From an uncultured Alphaproteobacteria bacterium (GTDB lineage: Bacteria; Pseudomonadota; Alphaproteobacteria; Caulobacterales; Aquidulcibacteraceae), in assembly GCA_937967725.1 (NCBI GenBank), contig CALBSY010000202.1, forward strand, positions 1 through 5,146: a stretch of 5,146 nt of DNA, in the 5' to 3' direction. The translations under genes were made by a program, and so were the position numbers. Positions 1 through 5,146 of this stretch are shown one piece after another; within the stretch, counting starts at the first letter, position 1, and each line of letters begins with the position of its first letter. The notes under the pieces were generated by a model. It ran no database searches. It was not told where the DNA came from and saw only the letters and a list, made by a program, of their open reading frames with translations.

Positions 1-655
1 TCTGCAGCGCGGCCCGGTTGAGCAAAGCTGCCCGCCGCTCGATCAGCGCCGCGCGCGTGATCGCGGCGACGCTCTCGCGCGAGGTGCGCCGCGCGTACGG
101 GTGATCCGGATAGAGCGCGTCGTCGAGCGCTTCATAAGCCAGATAACCTGCGTTGGTCTCGCGCATGCGGATGCCGACCAGCATCTGCCGCTTGATGCGC
201 TCCAGCGGTTCGGCGTCGAAGCGCGGCTCGTGCAGCGCTAGGCGCGCCATCTCGAAAGCGGCGTCGGCGTTACGGCTAAGCGTAGCGAGCGACATGGCGA
301 CGCCATCCGAGCCCGCGCCGAAGCTGACCGACATGTTGAGTTCTTCGAGCCGCTCCTTGAAGGCGTTGGCGTCCATACCGCCGGCGCCTTCGGTCAACAT
401 GTCTGCCATCACGCCGGTGACGCCGGCGAGCGCGGCGGGCTCGATCGCCGAGCCGCCGCGCCAATAGGCGCGCAGCACCACGATTGGCACGGTGGAATCG
501 GAAACCAGCCAAGCCTCGATGCCGCTAGGGGAGACGATGCGTTCAACATCGACGCCGTGTTGCGCGGCGGCGGATTCTGCGCGCGCCTGCGCATGAGCGG
601 AAGCAGGCGCGAACAGGACCAGCGCCACCGCGAATGAGGCCAGCAGCGCCCTCAT
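1..655 (-). CDS. M16 family peptidase-like protein, zinc-site-less partner subunit (partial, N-terminal 218 residues)
   Basis: This is a probable non-catalytic subunit of a periplasmic M16 (pitrilysin/insulinase-type) peptidase pair. The gene opens with ATG at 655 and stays open to the left edge, so only the first 218 codons are visible. Residues 1-22 form a signal peptide (hydrophobic run ALLASFAVALVLFAPA, likely cleavage after AHA). The M16 N-terminal fold follows: a strand-loop-strand region at about 37-53, the YWRGGSAIEP segment at 64-73, and GVTGVMADMLTEGAGG at 78-93. In active M16 enzymes the HxxEH zinc motif occupies this last segment; here no His or Glu pair is present, so the zinc site is lost. 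The later segments 'LERIKRQML' (151-159) and 'ALDDALYPDHPYARR' (176-190) are typical of such partner subunits. The start codon overlaps the upstream M16 stop as ATGA (652-655), which suggests translational coupling and balanced synthesis. Known paired cases are mitochondrial MPP alpha/beta and the Sphingomonas M16 heterodimer. The substrate is unknown. Confidence 0.9.
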   Translation of the reverse strand, partial: MRALLASFAVALVLFAPASAHAQARAESAAAQHGVDVERIVSPSGIEAWLVSDSTVPIVVLRAYWRGGSAIEPAALAGVTGVMADMLTEGAGGMDANAFKERLEELNMSVSFGAGSDGVAMSLATLSRNADAAFEMARLALHEPRFDAEPLERIKRQMLVGIRMRETNAGYLAYEALDDALYPDHPYARRTSRESVAAITRAALIERRAALLNRAALQ

Positions 656-2007
656 TCTTCGTCCTCCGGCGGCAGGAGCCAGCCAGTCACAGACGCGTCG
701 AGGTCAAGCGTCTGGCGCGCCATGGCGAGCGCTTCGTCGCGGGTGACGGCGGCGATGTCGTCGCCCCAGGTGACGATGTCGTCGATCGATTCACCCTGCG
801 CCAGTGATGCGCCATAGATGCGAGCCAAGCTTTCCTGACTGTCGCGTGCATAGATCGCGCCGGCGGCCAGCGAAGATTTGGCGCGCGCCAGCTCGGCTTC
901 GGTGGGGCCGTCGCGCAAAAACGCCGCGATCACCGCGTCCGCCGCCGCTTCGACGCGCTCCAGTTCGACGCCCTCCGCGGGCGTGGCCCACACCGAGACG
1001 CTGCCGCCGCCGAGGCCGGACGAACTCGCGCGCGCGCCGGCGCTGACGGCGATGCGCTGCTCTTCCACGAGCGCGCGATAGAGCCGGCTGGTTTCCGAGC
1101 CGCCGAGAATTTCCATCGCCACATCGAGCGCGTGCGCCTGGCGGCCCTCGTCCGTGCCATAGCTGATGGCGCGGTAGAGACGCGAGAACGAGGGCTGACG
1201 CACCTTCTCATCGCGATGAGTAACGCGCATCGGTCCGACATTGGGCGGATCGCTGACCCAAGTGCGCGCCGGCAGATTGCGCGTGGGCCGCAGGCGGCCG
1301 TAATAACGCTCGGCCAACGGCCGCAGTTCGGCGGCGTCGACATCGCCGGCGACGACCAGGATGGCGTTGTTGGGCGCATACCAGGTCCGATAGAATTGCT
1401 CCGCGCTCTCGCGGTCGAGCGCGCGGATTTCGTGCAGCCAGCCGATGATCGGCGTGCCGTAAGGATGATGCGGCCACAACATCGCGCGCATGCGTTCGCC
1501 CAGCACCGCCCCCGGATTGTTGTCGATGCGCTGGCGGCGCTCCTCGCCAATCACGTCGCGCTCAGAGGCGAAGGTCTCGTCCGAGAAGCGCAGATTGCGC
1601 ATCCGGTCTGCTTCCATGCGCATGACCATGTCGAGGCGGTCGCGCGCGATGCGCTCGTAATAGGCGGTGTAATCCCACGACGTGAACGCGTTCAGGTCGC
1701 CGCCATTGCGCGCGACGATGCGCGAGAACTCGCCCGGCGCGATTTCTCGCGTTCCCTTGAACATCAGATGCTCGAAGAAATGCGCGATGCCGGAGAGCCC
1801 GCGCGGCTCATCGGCGGCGCCGACGCGATACCAAACCATGTGCGTGACCACAGGTGCGCGCCGGTCGGTGATAACGACGACTTCGAGCCCATTGCGCAGC
1901 GTGAACGTCTCCGGCCGCGGCAATTCTTGCGCGCGCGCCGCTGCAGTCAGCGCAGCCAGCGCCAGACATGCTGCGAAGAAACGCGACGCCGCTAACCCCG
2001 CCCTCAC
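652..2007 (-). CDS. Periplasmic M16 family zinc metallopeptidase (catalytic subunit)
   Basis: This is a zinc endopeptidase of the M16 family, 451 residues, the usual length for the short M16B-type subunits. Residues 1-26 are a signal peptide (LAASRFFAACLALAALTAA, probable cleavage after ARA before Gln27), so it should act in the periplasm. The N-terminal catalytic domain carries the inverted zinc motif HFFEH: His76 and His80 bind zinc and Glu79 is the general base. The third ligand lies in GEERR at 154-158 (Glu156 by spacing from His80). The AFTSWDYTAYY segment at 107-117 and WYAPNNAILVVAGDV at 209-223 are classic for the family. The C-terminal half has the second M16 domain (SRLYRALVEEQRIAVSA, 307-323). 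The start is GTG at 2007, 8 bp after the lipoprotein stop. No strong Shine-Dalgarno is visible, but this start gives a clean signal peptide and no other in-frame ATG/GTG start precedes it nearby. The stop overlaps the next M16 gene by 4 bp. Cleaved substrates cannot be told from sequence. Confidence 0.95.
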   Translation of the reverse strand: MRAGLAASRFFAACLALAALTAAARAQELPRPETFTLRNGLEVVVITDRRAPVVTHMVWYRVGAADEPRGLSGIAHFFEHLMFKGTREIAPGEFSRIVARNGGDLNAFTSWDYTAYYERIARDRLDMVMRMEADRMRNLRFSDETFASERDVIGEERRQRIDNNPGAVLGERMRAMLWPHHPYGTPIIGWLHEIRALDRESAEQFYRTWYAPNNAILVVAGDVDAAELRPLAERYYGRLRPTRNLPARTWVSDPPNVGPMRVTHRDEKVRQPSFSRLYRAISYGTDEGRQAHALDVAMEILGGSETSRLYRALVEEQRIAVSAGARASSSGLGGGSVSVWATPAEGVELERVEAAADAVIAAFLRDGPTEAELARAKSSLAAGAIYARDSQESLARIYGASLAQGESIDDIVTWGDDIAAVTRDEALAMARQTLDLDASVTGWLLPPEDEE

Positions 2008-2015
2008 TGCGCGGA

Positions 2016-2546
2016 TCAGGTGCCTGGCAGCTTGAAGCCGCCGCGGTCGCGCTCAATCACCACCGGGCCGCCGCCGGTGGCGCGGCGAACCGACTCGAGG
2101 CGCTCGGCTTCGGCCTCAGCGTCCACGGGCGCGGGCGCTTGTTCGCCGCTGCCGCGGAAGATGAGCAGGCGATCGACGAAGTCGCGATTCCGGCGCACTA
2201 CGCCTTGGCTTTCGTAGTCGATCGTGTCCCGAACATTCGGATCGACTGCATCGTCGCCCGCGTTCGCCACCAGCGAACGTTCGCCAGCCCGTGAGCCGAC
2301 GGCGACATCGGTTCCGAACAACGCGGCGCGCGCTTCGGCGTCCGGCTCCAATTCTTGCGGGCGCGGCTCGCCCGGCCGCGGCGGACGCAAGCTGTATTCG
2401 GGCGGCAGTGTCAGCGGCGCCTGGCTCACGACGCGAAATTCGTCCGGCGCTGTTCTGGCGGCGCCAACGGCGCGCTGAAAGCTGGCGCACCCGCTCGCCG
2501 CCGTCGCCGCGGCAAGCATAGCCAACACCGTGATCGGTTTAGTCAT
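2016..2546 (-). CDS. bamF: DUF3035 family outer-membrane lipoprotein, probable BAM complex subunit BamF
   Basis: This is a small prolipoprotein of 176 residues. Residues 1-19 are a lipoprotein signal peptide and Cys20 is the lipidation site (A-S-G-C, with a weak Ala at -3). Ala-Ser follow the Cys with no Asp at +2, so outer-membrane sorting is expected. The segment APDEFRVVSQAPLTLPPEY (33-51) followed by SLRPP is the hallmark of DUF3035. That family was described in Caulobacter as BamF, an alphaproteobacterial lipoprotein of the beta-barrel assembly machinery that shares this motif with BamC. A middle block (ALFG, 75-78; AGDDAVDPNVRDTID, 96-110) and a C-terminal block ending FKLPGT (171-176) also fit the family. 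The rest is polar and probably flexible. The start is ATG at 2546, with AAGGGAG 11 nt upstream. It heads an operon with two M16 genes and sits after lspA, whose product would process it. The family call is confident; the BamF role is by family knowledge, not shown here. Confidence 0.82.
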   Translation of the reverse strand: MTKPITVLAMLAAATAASGCASFQRAVGAARTAPDEFRVVSQAPLTLPPEYSLRPPRPGEPRPQELEPDAEARAALFGTDVAVGSRAGERSLVANAGDDAVDPNVRDTIDYESQGVVRRNRDFVDRLLIFRGSGEQAPAPVDAEAEAERLESVRRATGGGPVVIERDRGGFKLPGT

Positions 2547-2557
2547 CGGACGCCCAT

Positions 2558-2564
2558 CTCCCTT
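2558..2564 (-). promoter_or_regulatory. Ribosome binding site of the bamF-like gene
   Basis: AAGGGAG on the minus strand lies 11 nt before the ATG at 2546. It supports that start, and it is the only clear purine-rich Shine-Dalgarno I see ahead of a complete gene in this window. Confidence 0.6.
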
Positions 2565-2573
2565 GTTCGCGCC

Positions 2574-2603
2574 GTTCTAGCTGAGCTTGGGCGCTCCCGC
2601 CAA
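2574..2603 (-). promoter_or_regulatory. Putative housekeeping promoter for the bamF-M16-M16 operon
   Basis: On the minus strand the -10 element GCTAGAAC (2581-2574) matches the Caulobacter sigma-73 consensus GCTANAWC at every position. The -35 element TTGGCGG (2603-2597) differs from TTGACGS only at the fourth base. The spacer between the two elements is 15 nt (18 nt between TTGGCG and TAGAAC), at or slightly beyond the usual range. Initiation about 6-7 nt downstream of the -10 would give a leader of roughly 20 nt that just contains the Shine-Dalgarno of the lipoprotein gene. The placement makes sense, but no transcript data are available. Confidence 0.55.
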
Positions 2604-2605
2604 GC
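2585..2605. repeat. Operator-like inverted repeat over the putative -35 element
   Basis: GCTTGG (2585-2590) and CCAAGC (2600-2605) are perfect 6-bp arms with a 9-nt spacer, 21 bp in all. That is about two helical turns and suits a dimeric repressor or activator. The right arm covers most of the putative -35 element (2597-2603). It lies in non-coding DNA between lspA and the lipoprotein gene. No known regulator motif is recognised, and chance is not excluded in GC-rich DNA. Confidence 0.3.
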
Positions 2606-2646
2606 CGCCGCACCAGTCCACGGGATCGACCGTGAATGGGTCGGTT

Positions 2647-2662
2647 GTGGGGCGAATCCCAC
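2647..2662. other. Small hairpin just after lspA; terminator-like only on the plus strand
   Basis: GTGGG and CCCAC pair across a 6-nt loop, starting 7 nt past the lspA stop. In the lspA (minus) direction the hairpin is not followed by a U-tract, so it is a poor intrinsic terminator for lspA. On the plus strand it is followed by GTCTTTTC, which looks more terminator-like but would act only on antisense transcription entering lspA from its 3' end. The stem is only 5 bp, so support is low. Confidence 0.25.
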
Positions 2663-2668
2663 GTCTTT

Positions 2669-3229
2669 TCAGTCCCCGGAGCGGTTGGTCCGCCCGGCAA
2701 ACCTGGCTCTGAGATGGGACCAGGTGGTGCCTTTGCCGGGCTCGGCCTCGGTAAAAAACAGCATATCGACCGCCAGCAGGATCGCCCCGACGGTAATCGC
2801 GGCATCGGCCACGTTGAACACCCAGGGGAACCAGAGCCCGTTGAAATCGAGGAAATCCGCCACCGCGCCGAAGCGGATGCGGTCAACCACGTTGCCGATG
2901 GCGCCGCCGATGACGAGACCCAGCGCAGCGGCGGTCAGTTTGCGCTCGGCGCCGCGCAGCCACCACAGGAAAACGCCTGAAATCACAAACGAAAGCGCCA
3001 CCAATCCCCATCGCGCCAGATCTTCGTTGGCGCGCAGCAGGCCGAAGCTGACGCCGCGGTTCCACACCATCTGCAGATCGAAAAACGGAGTCAGCTCGAT
3101 GAAGCGGCAGCCGACGCCGGCCTCGCGGCAGCCCGGCGGGCTGAATTGGAGCGGCCCCAGAACGATCCATTTGCTGATCTGATCCAGGACGAAAACGACC
3201 GCAGAGATAATAAGGCCGAAGCGAAGCAT
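2669..3229 (-). CDS. lspA: Lipoprotein signal peptidase (signal peptidase II)
   Basis: This is an inner-membrane aspartyl peptidase that removes the signal peptide from diacylglyceryl-modified prolipoproteins, after Lgt and before Lnt. It has 186 residues, slightly longer than the usual 160-170 because of a C-terminal tail of about 26 residues after the last membrane helix. There are four membrane segments at about 5-25, 73-91, 98-115 and 139-159. Family motifs are VLDQISKW (14-21), VWNRGVSFG (55-63), GNVVDRIRFGAVADF (112-126) and FNVADAAITVG (138-148). The catalytic dyad is Asp125 and Asp142 by alignment with the Pseudomonas enzyme. The start at 3229 was chosen because it places the first helix directly after a short N-terminus; extending upstream would add a non-family stretch running into the divergent gene. 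No good Shine-Dalgarno is seen. Two cysteines (34 and 41) lie in the periplasmic loop. The next gene on the strand encodes a lipoprotein, a direct candidate substrate. Confidence 0.97.
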   Translation of the reverse strand: MLRFGLIISAVVFVLDQISKWIVLGPLQFSPPGCREAGVGCRFIELTPFFDLQMVWNRGVSFGLLRANEDLARWGLVALSFVISGVFLWWLRGAERKLTAAALGLVIGGAIGNVVDRIRFGAVADFLDFNGLWFPWVFNVADAAITVGAILLAVDMLFFTEAEPGKGTTWSHLRARFAGRTNRSGD

Positions 3230-3322
3230 CGGCGGCTTATGGCGGGGCGGCGGGACCGGAGCAAGGCGATCTCGCCGGGTTGGCGCTTTGGCTTTGCCGC
3301 ACTCGTGCGTCATGGTGCGCCC
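3230..3322. promoter_or_regulatory. Divergent intergenic region between lspA and the exported-protein gene
   Basis: These 93 bp separate two divergent start codons and should hold the promoter of the plus-strand gene and possibly one for lspA. I see no confident promoter. For lspA the best candidate is TTGCTC, 17 nt, CATAAG (minus strand, about 3264-3236), a weak match that would leave a very short leader. No GCTANAWC-like -10 is present on either strand. A 12-bp near-perfect palindrome, GGCGA-TC-TCGCC (3265-3276), sits near the middle and could be an operator. No small ORF or RNA is recognised. Confidence 0.35.
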
Positions 3323-4246
3323 ATGCGGCTGTTCGTCCTCCTGGCGTTTGTCGCGCTCGCAGCGCCAGCGCGCGCCGATCTGGTGCACGAGGCTGCCCTC
3401 GCCTATGCGCGCTATCAGAACGACGTCACTGAGATCATCCGCGCCGACATCGGCTCGGCGGAGGCGTTGGACGCGGCGCTGACGCGCGCGGCGCGGCACG
3501 ATCCGGCGCAAGTCGCGCGCGGCTGGATCGCATACGGCGGGCTGGCCGCGGCGCAATCGCCGGCGTTCGTACGCGGCGTGCGCAGCCGCGTGCGCGCGGC
3601 GGGCCGCGCGCCGGTGATCCGGCAATTGCGCCGCGACATGACCTCTGCGCGCCGGCGTCCACCCGGATCGGACGAAGCGATTCAGCTCTTGCTCGCCTCG
3701 GCCGCCGCCGACAGCGCGCGCATGCGCGCGGCATCGCATCGCTATTCAGGCATCGGCGAGTCGCGGGACATGAGCGCATGGAGCAATGGCGACCGCAGCG
3801 CGCGCGACAGCGGATTGCGCGCGAGCGTGAACGGTGAGCGCGCGCTAGCGCCCGAACTTGCCGCCCGCATCACGATCGGTGCGTTGGAAGCAACGCCGAT
3901 GACGGATTCCGGCGCGCTTGGCGGCGCACGCTTCTGGGACGCCGTCGCCGGACGCGATTCGCCCGAGCCCGCCAATTTGGACTGGCGGCTGGCGCGACGC
4001 GACATCGCCGACCGCATGCTGACCATTGGCGGACTGGTAATCGTCGGCGCCGCCGAAGAGCAAAGCGAGCGTGTCGCCGACGCGCTGGACGAACCGCGCA
4101 CGCGCGAATGCCTGGCGCTGGAGCAGCTGCAATTCCGCCAATGCGCCTCGGTCGCGCACGATCCCGCAGAAGACGCGCACTGCCTCGCCCGGCACGGTCT
4201 CGCGGGACCGAGCCAGTGTTTCGCCGCGCTGGCAGCGGCGCCTTAG
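3323..4246 (+). CDS. Exported protein of unknown function with four C-terminal cysteines
   Basis: I do not recognise a family. The 307-residue product starts with a clean signal peptide (RLFVLLAFVALAAPARA, likely cleavage between Ala18 and Asp19), so a periplasmic or secreted location is expected. The mature part is largely helical and alanine/arginine-rich (LVHEAALAYARYQNDVTEII near the N-terminus), with a polar low-complexity stretch at 142-172. A short hydrophobic run at 232-243 (MLTIGGLVIVGA) could be a buried helix but is short for a membrane span. All four cysteines fall in the last 45 residues (263, 274, 287, 299), spaced C-x10-C-x12-C-x11-C, which suggests two disulfides in a helical hairpin. 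ATG 3323 was preferred because it gives the signal peptide directly; GTG 3305 in frame would add six residues. Neither has a clear Shine-Dalgarno. The gene is divergent from lspA, and its TAG stop overlaps the TAA of ileS on the other strand. Coding is supported by the signal peptide and by the lack of any competing gene; function is unknown. Confidence 0.82.
   Translation: MRLFVLLAFVALAAPARADLVHEAALAYARYQNDVTEIIRADIGSAEALDAALTRAARHDPAQVARGWIAYGGLAAAQSPAFVRGVRSRVRAAGRAPVIRQLRRDMTSARRRPPGSDEAIQLLLASAAADSARMRAASHRYSGIGESRDMSAWSNGDRSARDSGLRASVNGERALAPELAARITIGALEATPMTDSGALGGARFWDAVAGRDSPEPANLDWRLARRDIADRMLTIGGLVIVGAAEEQSERVADALDEPRTRECLALEQLQFRQCASVAHDPAEDAHCLARHGLAGPSQCFAALAAAP
4222..4240. other. 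GC-rich hairpin at the convergent gene ends
   Basis: CGCCGC and GCGGCG form a 6-bp stem with a 7-nt loop, 2 nt beyond the ileS stop in the minus direction and inside the last codons of the plus-strand gene. No U-tract follows in either direction, so it does not qualify as a standard intrinsic terminator. It is the only hairpin I see at this junction that could slow or end ileS transcription. Confidence 0.25.
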
Positions 4247-5146
4247 GCGCGCGCGGCGTCCCATTCGGCGACGGCTTCGGCGTCGCGCGGGGTGATGTCT
4301 GGATAGCGCGGCACGGCGGTGGCGGGATCGAAGTACTTCCAAGAGCGCGCACACTTCACGCCGCCGGCCTTCTCTACCGCGACCGCGACGCCGGGCGTTT
4401 CGCTGAGACGGAACGCCTCGGGCGGGCCTGCGCCGGCCTCAACGCTCACACCGCTGGTGATGCAAAGCTCCGCGAAGTCGATCGCCTGCAGCGAGGCGCG
4501 CAGGCTGTCGTCGGCGACCCATACGCGCGGGGCAGCCTCGAGCGCCGAGCCGATCTGCTTGTCGCGCCGCGCCACTTCCAGCGCGCCGGTGACGACCGCG
4601 CGCGCTTCGCGCAACCGCGCCATTTCTTCACCGGCGAAATCATCCTCCCAGCTTGCGGGCGTCTCCGGAAACAGCCGCAGATGCACGGAGGCTTGATCGG
4701 GGAAACGCGTCAGCCAGGCTTCCTCCGCCGTAAACGGCAGGATCGGCGCCAGCCACGCGGTGAGCCGCGAGAACGTTTCGTCGAGCGCGGTGCGGCAGGC
4801 GCGTCGGCGCAGGCTGGAAGGCGCGTCGCAATAGAGCGCGTCTTTGCGCACGTCGACATAGAAGGCCGAGAGATCGACGTTGCAGAATTCGACGATGGCG
4901 GAGAGCGCAGCGCGGAATTCGTAAGTCTCATAGCCCTCGCGCACGATGCGATCGAGTTCGTAGAGACGATGGAACAGCCAGCGTTCGAGCAGCGGCATGT
5001 CATGCGACACCGGCAGGCGTTCGTTTTCCTCGAATCCCTTTAGCGCGCCGAGCAGGTAGCGCAGCGTGTTGCGCAACTTGCGGTAACTCTCGCTCGATTG
5101 ATCCATCATGATCTTCCCGAGCCGCAGATCGTCGCCGTAATCGGCG
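4243..5146 (-). CDS. ileS: Isoleucyl-tRNA synthetase (partial, C-terminal 300 residues)
   Basis: This is the cytoplasmic class I synthetase that charges tRNA-Ile. Only the C-terminal part is in the window; the frame is open through the right edge, and the Met codons at 5109 are internal (the preceding residues read DDLRLGKI). The catalytic HIGH and KMSKS motifs and the editing domain lie outside. Visible are the helical anticodon-binding domain (SYRKLRNTLRYLLG, fragment residues 20-33; LSAFYVDVRKDALYCD, 92-107; APILPFTAEEAW, 133-144) and the region EVARRDKQIGSALEA (190-204), typical of bacterial IleS. The tail holds KCARSWKY, the position of the C-terminal zinc knuckle, but only one of the four zinc cysteines (265 in this fragment) remains: the first CxxC reads CARS and the second pair is replaced by ITPRD. 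From memory this decay is common in alphaproteobacterial IleS and does not imply a broken gene. The TAA stop overlaps the stop of the facing gene. Confidence 0.97.
   Translation of the reverse strand, partial: ADYGDDLRLGKIMMDQSSESYRKLRNTLRYLLGALKGFEENERLPVSHDMPLLERWLFHRLYELDRIVREGYETYEFRAALSAIVEFCNVDLSAFYVDVRKDALYCDAPSSLRRRACRTALDETFSRLTAWLAPILPFTAEEAWLTRFPDQASVHLRLFPETPASWEDDFAGEEMARLREARAVVTGALEVARRDKQIGSALEAAPRVWVADDSLRASLQAIDFAELCITSGVSVEAGAGPPEAFRLSETPGVAVAVEKAGGVKCARSWKYFDPATAVPRYPDITPRDAEAVAEWDAARA

Noticed and set aside
1132..1995. Long plus-strand ORF (287 codons) antisense to the catalytic M16 gene
   Set aside because: The M16 frame on the other strand is unambiguous, with signal peptide and zinc motif. 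The antisense product is Arg/Ala-rich with no motif, signal peptide or ribosome site, as expected from high-GC codon bias.
2543..2557. Four-codon upstream ORF (ATG at 2557 on the minus strand, TGA overlapping the bamF ATG)
   Set aside because: The ATGA arrangement looks like a coupled leader peptide, but the purine-rich Shine-Dalgarno directly abuts this ATG with no spacing, so initiation there is unlikely. Four codons can easily arise by chance.
2355..3182. Plus-strand ORF (275 codons) crossing bamF, the gap and lspA
   Set aside because: It runs antisense to two recognised genes and their intergenic region. Its composition (Arg, Ser, Pro) is that of a shadow frame.
3206..3211. GATAAT as a -10 element for the plus-strand gene
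   Set aside because: It lies inside the lspA coding region, has no -35 at 16-18 nt, and would give a leader of over 100 nt.
3146..3322. Upstream extension of the exported-protein gene to an ATG at 3146
   Set aside because: It would overlap the lspA coding region by 84 bp and bury the signal peptide at residue 60. The ATG at 3323 gives a canonical N-terminal signal peptide.
3230..3739. Extended lspA reading frame with about 170 extra N-terminal residues
   Set aside because: LspA starts with its first membrane helix. The extension is Arg-rich, runs antisense through the exported-protein gene and has no family match.
4108..5043. Long plus-strand ORF (311 codons) antisense to ileS
   Set aside because: It lies wholly opposite a certain ileS coding region, begins inside the exported-protein gene in another frame, and has an Arg/Gly-rich product without recognisable features.

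Overview
This is a GC-rich, densely coded window that reads as an ordinary alphaproteobacterial chromosome segment. It is most likely from the Caulobacterales/Hyphomonadaceae-type lineages. The basis is an alphaproteobacteria-style IleS C-terminus with a decayed zinc knuckle, a DUF3035/BamF-type lipoprotein (a family known from Alphaproteobacteria), and a promoter whose -10 element matches the Caulobacter housekeeping consensus GCTANAWC. Assignment below class level is inference. There are no RNA genes, mobile elements, CRISPR arrays or integration signatures.

Layout from right to left, following the minus strand: the C-terminal 300 codons of isoleucyl-tRNA synthetase (ileS, running off the right edge) end at 4243. 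They collide tail-to-tail, with a 4-bp overlap, with a plus-strand gene (3323-4246). That gene encodes an unrecognised exported protein of 307 residues with four cysteines clustered at its C-terminus. It is divergent across 93 bp from lspA (lipoprotein signal peptidase II, minus strand, 3229-2669). After a 122-bp gap holding a plausible promoter comes a tight minus-strand operon: a BamF-like outer-membrane lipoprotein (2546-2016), a zinc M16 peptidase with an intact HxxEH motif (GTG start at 2007, 8 bp after the lipoprotein stop), and a second M16 protein without the zinc motif. The second M16 gene overlaps the first by ATGA and runs off the left edge.

The theme is envelope biogenesis. LspA cleaves prolipoproteins in the inner membrane, and the adjacent lipoprotein is a likely client and a probable subunit of the outer-membrane beta-barrel assembly machinery. 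The M16 pair looks like an active/inactive heterodimer exported to the periplasm. ileS and lspA are operon partners in many bacteria. Here the pair is kept on one strand but is split by an opposite-strand gene, which makes a non-contiguous operon possible.

I found no convincing new multi-gene system. The items most worth a second look are the ileS/unknown gene/lspA arrangement, the C-terminal cysteine pattern of the unknown exported protein, the operator-like inverted repeat over the bamF promoter, and the catalytic/non-catalytic M16 pair attached to a BAM lipoprotein.
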